Below are positions 36,296-49,570 of a stretch of DNA of 64,000 bases, in pieces. Origin of the DNA: Hydractinia symbiolongicarpus (taxonomy: Eukaryota > Cnidaria > Hydrozoa > Anthoathecata > Hydractiniidae); NCBI RefSeq assembly GCF_029227915.1, contig NC_079881.1, forward strand, positions 3,286,001 to 3,350,000, read 5' to 3'. The first letter of the stretch is position 1. Each line of letters begins with the position of its first letter. Both the position numbers and the translations under genes were made by a program. The notes under the pieces were generated by a model. That model saw only the letters and a program-made list of their open reading frames with translations. It was not told where the DNA came from and ran no database searches.

Positions 36296-38906
36296 GGTCC
36301 CACAGTAAAAAATGACTTATTTATCTAAATTTTTAAATAAAGCGCTACCACAGCGCCCAGTGTAATCGCTGAGTTACAGCAATCATTTCAAATTAAGAAG
36401 AATGTTATTTCTTGGAGTCTAATTGGCTCACTTATAACATTTATCAGCTCACAGACCACAATCAATTCAACTAAGACCCACAGTCAATCGTTTCACTGTT
36501 AAAAGCGATACCACCTAGTAATATCGAAAAAATATCACTAAATACATGTTGGTACAAATATGTGACCCAACCATTGTAACTCAAACGGATTGATACTGTT
36601 AGAAAGTCAATGAAATGTAGTTTTTAAAACTTTCTCTATTTCTTCAACGCGCGATAACTGCTAGGATTGGTCTTACAGTAAAAAATGACTTATTTCTCTA
36701 AAATTTTGAATAAAGCGCTACCACATCGCCCAGTGTAATCGCTGAGTTTCGGCAATCATGTCAAATTAGAAGAATGTTATTTCCTGGAGTTCAATTGCCT
36801 CACTTATAACATTTATCAGCTTACAGTCAACAATCAATTCAACTAAGACCCACAGTCAATCGTTTTACTGTTAAAAGCGATACCACCAAGTAATATCGGA
36901 AAAATATCACTATATACATTTTGATACGAATATGTGACGCAACCGTTGTAACTCAAAAGGATTGATACTGTTAGAAAGTCAACGAAATGTAGTTTTTGAA
37001 ACTGTCTCTATTTGTTCAGCGCGCCCTGACATCTACGATTGGTCCCACAGTACAAAATGACTTACTTATCTAATATTTTTAAATAAAGGACTACCACAGC
37101 GCCCCGCGTAATTTCTGAGTTCCAGCATTCATATCAAATTAAGGAAAATTTTTTTTCTTGGAGTCCAATTTACTCACTTATAACATTTATCAGCTCACAG
37201 TCCACAATCAATTCAACTAAGACCCACAGTCAATCGTTTTACTGTTAAAGGCGATACTACCAAGTAATATCGGAAAAATATCACTATATACATTTTGGTA
37301 CGAATATGTGACGCAACCGTTGTAACTCAAAAGGATTGATACTGTTAGAAAGTCAATGAAATGTAGTTTTTAAAACTTTCTCCATTTCTTCAACGCGCGA
37401 TAACGGCTAGGATTGGTCCAACAGTAAAAAATGACTTATTTCTCTAAATTTTTAAATAAAGCGCTACCACAGCGCCCAGTGTAATCGCTGAGTTACAGCA
37501 ATCATTTCAAATTAAGAAGAATGTTAGTTCTTGGAGTCCAATTGGCTCACTTATAACATTTATCAGCTCACAGTCCACAATCAATTCAACTAAGACCCAC
37601 AGTCAATCGTTTTACTGTTAAAGGCGATACTACCAAGTAATATCGGAAAAATATCACTATATACATTTTGGTACGAATATGTGACGCAACCGTTGTAACT
37701 CAAAAGGATTGATACTGTTAGAAAGTCAACGAAATGTAGTTTTTGAAACTGTCTCTATTTGTTCAGCGCGCCCTGACATCTACGATTGGTCCTACAGTAC
37801 AAAATGACTTACTTATCTAATATTTTTAAACAAAGGACTACCACAGCGCCCGCGTAACTTCTGAGTTCCAGCATTCATATCAAATTAAGAAAAATTTTAT
37901 TTCTTGGAGTCCAATTGTTTCATTTATCACACTTACAAAGTCAAAGTCCAAAATCAGTTCAATTAAGTCCCACAGTCAATCGATCCACTGTTAAAAGCGA
38001 TGCAACCTAGTAATATCACAAAAATATCGCTAAATACATGTTGGTACGAATATGTGACGCAACCGTTGTAACTTAAAAAGATTGATACTGTTAGAAAGTC
38101 AATGAAATGTAGTTTTTAAAACTTTCTCCATTTTTTCAACGCGCGATAACGGCTAGGATTGGTCCAACAGTAAAAAATGACTTATTTCTCTAAATTTTTA
38201 AATAAAGCGCTACCACAGCGCCCAGTGTAATCGCTGAGTTCCGGCAATCATGTCAAATTAGAAGAATGTTTTTTCCTGGAGTTCAATTGCCTCACTTATA
38301 ACATTTATCAGCTCAAAGTCCACAATCAATTCAACTAAGACCCACAGTCAATCTTTTCACTGGTGAAAGCGATACCACCTAGTAATATCGGAAAAACATC
38401 ACTAAATACATGTTGGTACGAATATGTGACGCAACCATTGTAACTCAAACGGATTGATACTGTTAGAAAGTCAATGAAATGTAGTTTTTGAAACTTTCTC
38501 TATTTCTTCAGCGCGCGATAATGGCTAGGATTGGTACCACAGTAAAAAATTACTTACTTCTCTAAATTTTTTAAAGAATGCGGTACCACAGCGCCCAGTG
38601 TAATCGCTGATTTCCAGCAATCATGTCAAATTAAGAAGAATGTTTTTTCTTGGAGTCAAATCGGCTCATTTATCACATTGATAAGGTCAAAGTCCAACAT
38701 CAGTTCAATTAAGTCGCACAGTCAATCGTTTCACTATTAAAAGCGATACCACCAAGTAATATCGGAAAAATATCACTATATACATATTGGTACGAATATG
38801 TGACGCAACCGTTGTATCTCAAAAGGATTGATACTGTTAGAAAGTCAATGAAATGTACTTTTTGAAATTGTCTCTAAATCTTCAGCGACTTCTAGCAACT
38901 CAGATT
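36296..38906 (+). repeat. Seven mixed monomers
   Basis: Monomer starts: 36296, 36669, 37041, 37415, 37788, 38161, 38533. The 37041 and 37788 units are near copies ('cagtacaaaatgacttac', 'tctacg' tag), as are 37415 and 38161 ('attggtccaacag'), giving a 746-747 bp dimer repeated twice. The 38533 unit is X type with 'ttggtaccac'. Neighbouring units are more diverse than in 1-30 kb. Confidence 0.85.
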
Positions 38907-41886
38907 GGTCCCACAGTAAAAAATGACTTATTTATCTAAATTTTTTAATAAAGCGCTACCACAGCGCCCTGTGTAATCGCTGAGTTCCAGCAATCATTTC
39001 AAATTAAGAAGAATGTTATTTCTAGGAGTCCAATTGGCTCACTTATCACATTAATCAGGTGACAGTCCAAAATCAATTCAACTAAGACCCACAGTCAATC
39101 GTTACACTGTTTAAAGCGATACCACCTAGTAATATCGGAAAAATATCACTAAATACATGTTGGTACGAATATGTGACGCAACCATTGTAACTCAAACGGA
39201 TTGATACTGTTAGAAAGTCAATGAAATGTAGTTTTTGAAACTTTCTCTATTTCTTCAACTCGCGATAACGGCTAGGATTTGTCCCACAGTAAAAAATGAC
39301 TTATTTCACTAAATTTTTAAATAAAGCGCTACCACAGCGCTCAGTGTAATCGTTGAGTTCCGGCAATCATGTCAAATTAGAAGAATGTTATTTTCTGGAG
39401 TTCAATTGTCTCATTTATCACATTCATGAGGTCAAAATACAAAATCAGTTCAATTAAGTCCCACAGTCAATCGATTCACTGTTAAGAGCGATGCAACCTA
39501 GTAATATCAGAAAAATATCGCTAAATACATGTTGGTACGAATATGTGACGCAACCGTTGTAACTCAAAAGGATTGATACTGTTAGAAAATCAATGAAATG
39601 TAGTTTTTGAAACTGTCTCTAAATCTTCAGCGCGCACTAACGGCTCAGATTGGTCCCACAGTAAAAAATGACTTATTATCTAAATTTTTAAATAAAGCGC
39701 TACCACAGCGCCCAGTGTAATCGCTGAGTTCCAGCAATCATTTCAAATTAAGAAGATTGTTATCTCTTGGAGTCCAATTGGCTCACTTATCACATTAATC
39801 AGGTCACAGTCCAAAATCAATTCAACTAAGACCCACAGTCAATCGTTTCACTGTTAAAAGCGATACCACCTAGTAATATCGGAAAAATATCACTAAACAC
39901 ATGTTGGTACGAATATGTGACGCAACCGTTGTAACTCAAACGGATTGATACTGTTAGAAAGTCAATGAAATGTACTTTTTGAAATTGTCTCTAAATCTTC
40001 AGCGACCCCTAGCAGCTCAGATTGGTCCCACAGTAAAAAATGACTTATTTCTCTAAATTTTTAAATAAAGCGCTACCACAGCGCCCAGTGTAATCGCTGA
40101 GTTCCGGCAATCATTTCAAATTAAGAAGATTGTTATCTCTTGGAGTCCAATTGGCTCACTTATCACATTAATCAGGTCACAGTCCAAAATCAATTCAACT
40201 AAAACCCACAGTCAATCGTTTCACTGTTAAAAGCGATACCACCTAGTAATATCGGAAAAATATCACTAAACACATGTTGGTACGAATATGTGACGCAACC
40301 ATTGTAACTCAAACGGATTGATACTGTTAGAAAGTCAATGAAATGTAGTTTTTAAAACTTTCTCTATTTCTTCAACTCGCGATAACGGCTAGGATTGGTT
40401 CAACAGTAAAAAATGACATATTTCTCTAAATTTTTAAATAAAGCGCTACCACAGCGCCCAGTGTAATCGCTGAGTTCCGGCAATCATGTCAAACTAGAAG
40501 AATGTTATTTTCTGGAGTTCAATTGTCTCATTTATCATATTCATGAGGTCAAAATACAAAATCAGTTCAATTAAGTCCCACAGTCAATCGATTCACTGTT
40601 AAGAGCGATGCAACCTAGTAATATCAGAAAAATATCGCTAAATACATGTTGGTACGAATATGTGACGCAACAGTTGTAACTCAAAAGGATTGATACTGTT
40701 AGAATATCAATGAAATGTAGTTTTTTAAACTGTCTCTAAATCTTCAGCGCGCACTAACGGCTCAGATTGGTCCCACAGTAAAAAATGACTTATTTATCTA
40801 AATTTTTAAATAAAGCGCTACCAGAGCGCTCAGTGTAATCGCTGAGTTCCAGCAATCATTTCAAATTGAGAAGATTGTTATCTCTTGGAGTCCAATTGCC
40901 TCACTTATCACATTAATCAGGTCACAGTCCAAAATCAATTCAACTAAGACCCACAGTCAATCGTTACACTGTTTAAAGCGATACCACCTAGTAATATCGG
41001 AAAAATATCACTAAATACATGTTGGTACGAATATGTGACACAACCATTGTAACTCAAACGGATTGATACTGTTAGAAATTCAATGAAATGTAGTTTTTGA
41101 AACTTTCTCTATTTCTTCAACTCGCGATAACTGCTAGGATTTGTCCCACAGTAAAAAATGACTTATTTCTCTAAATTTTTAAATAAAGCGCTACCACAGC
41201 GCTCAGTGTAATCGCTGAGTTCCGGCAATCACGTCAAATTAGAAGAATGTTATTTTCTGGAGTTCAATTGTCTCATTTATCACATTCATGAGGTCAAAAT
41301 ACAAAATCAGTTCAATTAAGTCCCACAGTCAATCGATTCACTGTTAAGAGCGATGCAACCTAGTAATATCAGAAAAATATCGCTAAATACATGTTGGTAC
41401 GAATATGTGACGCAACCGTTGTAACTCAAAAGGATTGATACTGTTAGAATATCAATGAAATGTAGTTTTTGAAACTGTCTCGAAATCTTCAGCGCGCACT
41501 AATGGCTCAGATTGGTCCCACAGTAAAAAATGACTTATTTATCTAAATTTTTAAATAAAGCGCTACCAGAGCGCCCAGTGTAATCGCTGAGTTCCAGCAA
41601 TCATTTCAAATTAAGAAGATTGTTATCTCTTGGAGTCCAATTGGCTCACTTATCACATTAATCTGGTCACAGTCCAAAATCAATTCAACTAACACCCACA
41701 GTCAATCGTTTCACTGTTAAAAGCGATACCACCTAGTAATATCGGAAAAATATCACTAAACACATGTTGGTACGAATATGTGACGCAACCATTGTAACTC
41801 AAACGGATTGATACTGTTAGAAAGTCAATGAAATTTAGTTTTTGAAACTTTCTCTATTTCTTCAGCACGCGATAACGGCTAGGATT
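38907..41886 (+). repeat. Eight mixed monomers with 3- and 5-unit spacing
   Basis: Monomer starts: 38907, 39280, 39652, 40024, 40397, 40769, 41142, 41514. The pair 39280/39652 resembles 40397/40769 (offset 1,117 bp) and more closely 41142/41514 (offset 1,862 bp), sharing 'ttatttctctaaat' or a variant, 'gattgttatctcttgg' and 'gcgcactaa' tags. The 40024 unit contains the tag-linked 'gtactttttgaaattg' upstream. It is an irregular HOR, probably disrupted by later exchanges. Confidence 0.82.
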
Positions 41887-43006
41887 GGTCCCACAGTAAA
41901 GAATGACTTATTTATCTAAATTTTTAAATACACCGCTAACACAGCGCCCAGTGTAATCGCTAAGTTCGAAACAATCATGTCAAAATAAGAAGAATGTTTT
42001 TTCTTGGAGTCCAATCGGCTCACTTATCACATTAATAAGGTCAAAGTCCTACATCAGTTCAATTAAGTCCCACAGTCAATCGTTTTACTGTTAAAAGCGA
42101 TACCACCAAGTAATATCGGAAAAATATCAATATATACATTTTGGTACGAATATGTGACGCAACCGTTGTAACTCAAAAGGATTGGTACTGTTAGAAAATC
42201 AATGAAATGTAGTTTTTGAAACTGTCTCTATTTGTTCAGCGCGCCCTGACATCTACGATTGGTCCCACAGTACAAAATGACTTACTTATCTAATATTTTT
42301 AAATAAAGGACTACCACAGCGCCCCGCGTAATTTCTGAGTTCCAGCATTCACATCAAATTAAGAAAAATTTTATTTCTTGGAGTCCAATTGTTTCATTTA
42401 TCACACTTACAAAGTCAAAGTCCAAAATCAGTTCAATTACGTCCCACAGTAAATCGTTTCACTGTTGAAAGCGATGCAACCTAGTAATATCAGAAAGTTA
42501 TCGCTAAATACATGCTGGTACGAATATGTGACGCAACCGTTGTAACTCAAAGGGATTGATACTGTTAGAAAGTCAACGAAATGTAGTTTTTAACACTGTC
42601 TCTATTTGTTCAGCGCGCCCTAATGGCTACGATTGGTCCCACAGTGCAAAATGACTTATTTATATAAATTTTTAAATACACCGATAACACAGCGCCCAGT
42701 GTAATCCCTAAGTTCGAAACAATCATGTCAAAATAAGAAGAATGTTTTCTTGGAGTCCAATCGGCTCACTTATCACATTAATAAGGTCAAAGTCCTACAT
42801 CAGTTCAATTAAGTCCCACAGTCAATCGTTTTACTGTTAAAAGCGATACCACCAAGTAATATCGGAAAAATATCACTATATACATTTTGGTACGAATATG
42901 TGACGCAACCGTTGTAACTCAAAAGGATTGATACTGTTAGAAAATCAATGAAATGTAGTTTTTGAAACTGTCTCTAAATCTTCAGCGCGCACTAACGGCT
43001 CAGATT
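41887..43006 (+). repeat. Three monomers (41887, 42261, 42635)
   Basis: The 41887 unit has the 'gttcgaaacaatcatg' variant. The 42261 unit belongs to the 'cagtacaaaatgacttac' and 'ccccgcgtaatttctg' type, also at 43754 and 47861. The 42635 unit ('cagtgcaaaatgac', 'tatataaattttt') recurs at 45246 and has a 2 bp shorter T-run ('aatgttttcttgg'). Confidence 0.85.
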
Positions 43007-44872
43007 GGTCCCACAGTAAAAAATGACTTATTTATCTAAATTTTTAAATAAAACGCTACCACAGCGCCCAGTGTAATCGCTGAGTTCCAGCAATCATTTC
43101 AAATTAAGAAGATTGTTATCTCTTGGAGTCCAATTGGCTCACTTATCACATTAATCAGGTCACAGTGCAAAATCAATTCAACTAAGACCCACAGTCAATC
43201 GTTTCACTGTTAAAAGCGATACCACCTAGTAATATCGGAAAAATATCACTAAACACATGTTGGTACGAATATGTGACGCAACCATTGTAACTCAAACGGA
43301 TTGATACTGTTAGAAAGTCAATGAAATGTAGTTTTTGAAACTTTCTCTATTTCTTCAGCACGCGATAACGGCTAGGATTGGTCCCACAGTAAAGAATGAC
43401 TTATTTATCTAAATTTTTAAATACACCGCTAACACAGCGCCCAGTGTAATCGCTAAGTTCGAAACAATCATGTCAAAATAAGAAGAATGTTTTTTCTTGG
43501 AGTCCAATCGGCTCATTTATCACATTAATAAGGTCAAAGTCCTGTATCAGTTCAATTAAGTCCCACAGTCAATCGTTTTATTGTTAAAAGCGATACAACC
43601 AAGTAATATCGGAAAAATATCACTATATACATTTTGGTACGAATATGTGACGCAACCGTTGTAACTCAAAAGGATTGATACTGTTAGAAAGTCAACGAAA
43701 TGTAGTTTTTGAAACTGTCTCTATTTGTTCAGCGCGCCCTGACATCTACGATTGGTCCCACAGTACAAAATGACTTACTTATCTAATATTTTTAAATAAA
43801 GGACTACCACAGCGCCCCGCGTAATTTCTGAGTTCCAGCATTCACATCAAATTAAGAAACATTTTATTTCTTGGAGTCCAATTGTTTCATTTCTCACACT
43901 TACAAAGTCAAAGTTTAAAATCAGTTCAATTAAGTCCCACAGTCAATCGTTCCACTGTTAAAAGCGATACCGCCTAGTAATATCAGAAAATTATGGCTAA
44001 ATACATGTTGGTACGAATATGTGAAACAGCCGTTGTAACTCAAACGGATTGAGACCGTTAGAAAGACAATGAAATGTAGTTACTGAAATGGTCTCTATTT
44101 CTTCAGCGCGCGCTAACGGCTAAGATTGGTCCCGCAGTAAAAAATGACTTATTTCTCTAAATTTTTAAATGAACCGCTACCACAGCGCCCAGTGTAATCG
44201 CTGCGTTTCGGCAATCATGTCAAATTAGAAGAATGTTATTTCGTGGAGTTCAATTGTCTCATTAATCACATTCATAAGGTCAAAATACAAAATCAGTTCA
44301 ATAAAGTCCCACAGTCAATCGATTCACTGTTAAGAGCGATGCAACCTAGTAATATCAGAAAAATATCGCTAAATACATGTTGGTGCGAATATGTGACGCA
44401 ACCGTTGTAACTCAAAAGGATTTATACTGTTAGAAAGTCAATGAAATGTAGTTTTTGAAACTGTCTCTAAATCTTCAGCGCCCCCTAACGGCTCAGATTT
44501 GTCCCACAGTAAAAAATGACTTATTTATCTAAATTTTTAAATAAAGCGCTACCACAGCGCCCAGTGTAATCGCTTAGTTACAGCAATCATTTCAAATTAA
44601 GAAGAATGTTATTTCTTGGAGTCCAATTGGCTCACTTATCACATTAATCAGGTAACAGTCCAAAATCAATTCAACTAAGACCCACAGTCAATCATTTCAC
44701 TGTTAAAAGCGATACCACCTAGTAATATCGGAAAAACATCACTAAATACATGTTGGTACGAATATGTGACGCAACCGTTGTAACTCAAAAGGATTGAAAC
44801 TGTTGGGAAGTCAATGAAATGTTGTTTTTGGAACTGTCTCTAATTTTTCAGCGCGCATTAACGGCTACGATT
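43007..44872 (+). repeat. Five-monomer segment duplicated at 47114
   Basis: Monomer starts: 43007, 43380, 43754, 44128, 44500. All map onto 47114, 47487, 47861, 48235 and 48607 at a constant 4,107 bp offset. Shared private variants include 'gtcctgtatcag', 'aagtttaaaatcag', 'gataccgcctag' and 'gtgaaacagccg'. The match ends near 44740, inside the last unit. Confidence 0.9.
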
Positions 44873-45619
44873 GGTCCCACAGTAAAAAATGAATTATTTA
44901 TCTAAACTTTTAAATACACCGCTAACACAGCGCTCAGTGTACTCGCTGAGTTCCAGCAATCATAACAAATTAAGAAGAATGTTATTTCCTGGAGTTCAAT
45001 TGTCTCATTTATCACATTCATAAGGTCAAAATACAAAATCATTTCAATTAAGTGCCACAGTCAATCGATTCACTGTTGAGAGAGATGCAGCCTAGTAATA
45101 TCAGAAAGTTATCGCTAAATACATGCTGGTACGAATATGTGACGCAACCGTTGTAACTCAAAGGGATTGATACTGTTAGAAAGTCAACGAAATGTAGTTT
45201 TTAACACTGTCTCTATTTGTTCAGCGCGCCCTAATGGCTACGATTGGTCCCACAGTGCAAAATGACTTATTTATATAAATTTTTAAATACACCGATAACA
45301 CAGCGCCCAGTGTAATCGCTAAGTTCGAATCAATCATGTCAAAATAAGAAGAATGTTTTTTCTTGGAGTCCAATCGGCTCACTTATCACATTAATAAGGT
45401 CAAAGTCCTACATCAGTTCAATTAAGTCCCACAGTCAATCGTTTTACTGTTAAAAGCGATACCACCAAGTAATATCGGAAAAATATCACTATATACATTT
45501 TGGTACGAATATGTGACGCAACCGTTGTAACTCAAAAGGATTGATACTGTTAGAAAATCAATGAAATGTAGTTTTTGAAACTGTCTCTAAATCTTCACCG
45601 CGCACTAACGGCTCAGATT
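44873..45619 (+). repeat. Two monomers (44873, 45246)
   Basis: The first carries 'gtactcgctgag' and 'aatcataacaaatt', a type that returns at 49352, 50842, 52333 and 57926. The second is the near copy of 42635 and leads into the 747 bp dimers. Confidence 0.87.
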
Positions 45620-47860
45620 GGTCCCACAGTAAAAAATGACTTATTTATCTAAATTTTTAAATAAAGCGCTACCACAGCGCCCAGTGTAATCGCTGAGTTC
45701 CAGCAATCATTTCAAATTAAGAAGATTGTTATCTCTTGGAGTCCAATTGGCTCACTTATCACATTAATCAGGTCACAGTGCAAAATCAATTCAACGAAGA
45801 CCCACAGTCAATCGTTTCACTGTTAAAAGCGATACCACCTAGTAATATCGGAAAAATATCACTAAACACATGTTGGTACGAATATGTGACGCAACCATTG
45901 TACCTCAAACGGATTGATACTGTTAGAAAGTCAATGAAATGTAGTTTTTGAAACTTTCTCTATTTCTTCAGCACGCGATAACGGCTAGGATTGGTCCCAC
46001 AGTAAAGAATGACTTATTTATCTTAATTTTTAAATACACCGATAACACAGCGCCCAGTGTAATCGCTAAGTTCGAAACAATCATGTCAAAATAAGAAGAA
46101 TGTTTTTTCTTGGAGTCCAATCGGCTCACTTATCACATTAATAAGGTCAAAGTCCTACATCAGTTCAATTAAGTCCCACAGTCAATCGTTTTACTGTTAA
46201 AAGCGATACCACCAAGTAATATCGGAAAAATATCACTATATACATTTTGGTACGAATATGTGACGCAACCGTTGTAACTCAAAAGGATTGATACTGTTAG
46301 AAAATCAATGAAATGTAGTTTTTGAAACTGTCTCTAAATCTTCAGCGCGCACTAACGGCTCAGATTGGTCCCACAGTAAAAAATGACTTATTTATCTAAA
46401 TTTTTAAATAAAGCGCTACCACAGCGCCCAGTGTAATCGCTGAGTTCCAGCAATCATTTCAAATTAAGAAGATTGTTATCTCTTGGAGTCCAATTGGCTC
46501 ACTTATCACATTAATCAGGTCACAGTGCAAAATCAATTCAACGAAGACCCACAGTCAATCGTTTCACTGTTAAAAGCGATACCACCTAGTAATATCGGAA
46601 AAATATCACTAAACACATGTTGGTACGAATATGTGACGCAACCATTGTACCTCAAACGGATTGATACTGTTAGAAAGTCAATGAAATGTAGTTTTTGAAA
46701 CTTTCTCTATTTCTTCAGCACGCGATAACGGCTAGGATTGGTCCCACAGTAAAGAATGACTTATTTATCTAAATTTTTAAATACACCGATAACACAGCGC
46801 CCAGTGTAATCGCTAAGTTCGAAACAATCATGTCAAAATAAGAAGAATGTTTTTTCTTGGAGTCCAATCGGCTCACTTATCACATTAATAAAGTCAAAGT
46901 CCTACATCAGTTCAATTAAGTCCCACAGTCAATCGTTTTACTGTTAAAAGCGATACTACCAAGTAGTATCGGAAAAATATCACTATATACATTTTGGTAC
47001 GAATATGTGACGCAACCGTTGTAACTCAAAAGGATTGATACTGTTAGAAAATCAATGAAATGTAGTTTTTGAAACTGTCTCTAAATCTTCAGCGCGCACT
47101 AACGGCTCAGATTGGTCCCACAGTAAAAAATGACTTATTTATCTAAATTTTTAAATAAAGCGCTACCACAGCGCCCAGTGTAATCGCTGAGTTCCAGCAA
47201 TCATTTCAAATTAAGAAGATTGTTATCTCTTGGAGTCCAATTGGCTCACTTATCACATTAATCAGGTCACAGTGCAAAATCAATTCAACTAAGACCCACA
47301 GTCAATCGTTTCACTGTTAAAAGCGATACCACCTAGTAATATCGGAAAAATATCACTAAACACATGTTGGTACGAATATGTGACGCAACCATTGTAACTC
47401 AAACGGATTGATACTGTTAGAAAGTCAATGAAATGTAGTTTTTGAAACTTTCTCTATTTCTTCAGCACGCGATAACGGCTAGGATTGGTCCCACAGTAAA
47501 GAATGACTTATTTATCTAAATTTTTAAATACACCGCTAACACAGCGCCCAGTGTAATCGCTAAGTTCGAAACAATCATGTCAAAATAAGAAGAATGTTTT
47601 TTCTTGGAGTCCAATCGGCTCATTTATCACATTAATAAGGTCAAAGTCCTGTATCAGTTCAATTAAGTCCCACAGTCAATCGTTTTATTGTTAAAAGCGA
47701 TACAACCAAGTAATATCGGAAAAATATCACTATATACATTTTGGTACGAATATGTGACGCAACCGTTGTAACTCAAAAGGATTGATACTGTTAGAAAGTC
47801 AACGAAATGTAGTTTTTGAAACTGTCTCTATTTGTTCAGCGCGCCCTGACATCTACGATT
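45620..47860 (+). repeat. Three tandem dimers (747 bp period)
   Basis: Dimer starts 45620, 46367, 47114 (second units 45993, 46740, 47487). The first two share 'caattcaacgaagaccc' and 'attgtacctcaaac', private changes that the third lacks, so they are the most recent pair. The loss of a stop by 'gtacctc' is why identical 71-codon frames appear at 45736-45951 and 46483-46698; I regard them as noncoding. A fourth relative is 43007-43753. Confidence 0.92.
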
Positions 47861-48234
47861 GGTCCCACAGTACAAAATGACTTACTTATCTAATATTTTT
47901 AAATAAAGGACTACCACAGCGCCCCGCGTAATTTCTGAGTTCCAGCATTCACATCAAATTAAGAAACATTTTATTTCTTGGAGTCCAATTGTTTCATTTC
48001 TCACACTTACAAAGTCAAAGTTTAAAATCAGTTCAATTAAGTCCCACAGTCAATCGTTCCACTGTTAAAAGCGATACCGCCTAGTAATATCAGAAAATTA
48101 TGGCTAAATACATGTTGGTACGAATATGTGAAACAGCCGTTGTAACTCAAACGGATTGAGACCGTTAGAAAGACAATGAAATGTAGTTACTGAAATGGTC
48201 TCTATTTCTTCAGCGCGCGCTAACGGCTAAGATT
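47861..48234 (+). repeat. Single monomer, 'acaaaatgacttac' type
   Basis: Near copy of 43754-44127, at the offset of 4,107 bp. Its 3' part from about 48081 is also the start of the 1,490 bp tandem duplication that follows. Confidence 0.9.
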
Positions 48235-49570
48235 GGTCCTGCAGTAAAAAATGACTTATTTCTCTAAATTTTTAAATGAACCGCTACCACAGCGCCCAGT
48301 GTAATCGCTGCGTTTCGGCAATCATGTCAAATTAGAAGAATGTTATTTCGTGGAGTTCAATTGTCTCATTTATCACATTCATAAGGTCAAAATACAAAAT
48401 CAGTTCAATTAAGTCCCACAGTCAATCGATTCACTGTTAAGAGCGATGCAACCTAGTAATATCAGAAAAATATCGCTAAATACATGTTGGTGCGAATATG
48501 TGACGCAACCGTTGTAACTCAAAAGGATTTATACTGTTAGAAAGTCAATGAAATGTAGTTTTTGAAACTGTCTCTAAATCTTCAGCGCCCCCTAACGGCT
48601 CAGATTTGTCCCACAGTAAAAAATGACTTATTTATCTAAATTTTTAAATAAAGCGCTACCACAGCGCCCAGTGTAATCGCTTAGTTACAGCAATCATTTC
48701 AAATTAAGAAGAATGTTATTTCTTGGAGTCCAATTGGCTCACTTATCACATTAATCAGGTAACAGTCCAAAATCAATTCAACTAAGACCCACAGTCAATC
48801 GTTTCACTGTTAAAAGCGATACCACCTAGTAATATCGGAAAAATATCACTAAATACATGTTGGTACGAATATGTGACGCCACCATTGTAACTCAAACGGA
48901 TTGATACTGTTAGAAAGTCAATGAAATGTAGTTTTTAAAACTTTCTCTATTTCTTCAACGCGCGATAACGGCTAGGATTGGTCCCACAGTAAAAAATGAC
49001 TTATTTCTTTAAATTTTTAAATAAAGCGCTACCACAGCGCCCAGTGTAATCGCTGAGTTCCGGCAATCATGTCAAATTAGAAGAATGTTATTTCCTGGAG
49101 TTCAATTGCCTCACTTATAACATTTATCAGCTCACAGTCCACAATCAATTCAACTAAGACCCACAGTCAATCTTTTCACTGGTGAAAGCGATACCACCTA
49201 GTAATATCGGAAAAACATCACTAAATACATGTTGGTACGAAAATGTGACGCAACCGTTGTAACTCAAAAGGATTGAAACTGTTGGGAAGTCAATGAAATG
49301 TTGTTTTTGGAACTGTCTCTAATTTTTCAGCGCGCATTAACGGCTACGATTGGTCCCACAGTAAAAAATGACTTATTTATCTAAACTTTTAAAAACACCG
49401 CTAACACAGCGCTCAGTGTACTCGCTGAGTTCCAGCAATCATAACAAATTAAGAAGAATGTTTTTTCTTGGAGTCCAATTGGCTCAATTATCACATTAAT
49501 AGGGTCAAAGAACACAATCAGTTCAATTAAGTCGCACAGTCATTCATTTGACTGTTAAAAGCAATACCAC
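48081..49570 (+). repeat. Tetramer tandem duplication A, copy 1 (1,490 bp)
   Basis: Monomer starts within: 48235, 48607, 48980, 49352. Similarity to the next 1,490 bp begins at 'ctagtaatatcag' (48081 and 49571) and I saw almost no difference across the copy ('aaatgtag' near 48550 against 'aaatgcag' near 50041). Shared rare variants include 'ggtcctgcag', 'tgcgtttcgg', 'gttggtgcgaat' and 'gacgccaccattg'. Confidence 0.93.

Noticed and set aside
45736-45951. Identical 71-codon frames here and at 46483-46698
   Set aside because: They are copies within a 747 bp tandem dimer, so their identity reflects DNA duplication. Other monomers have stops in the same frame.
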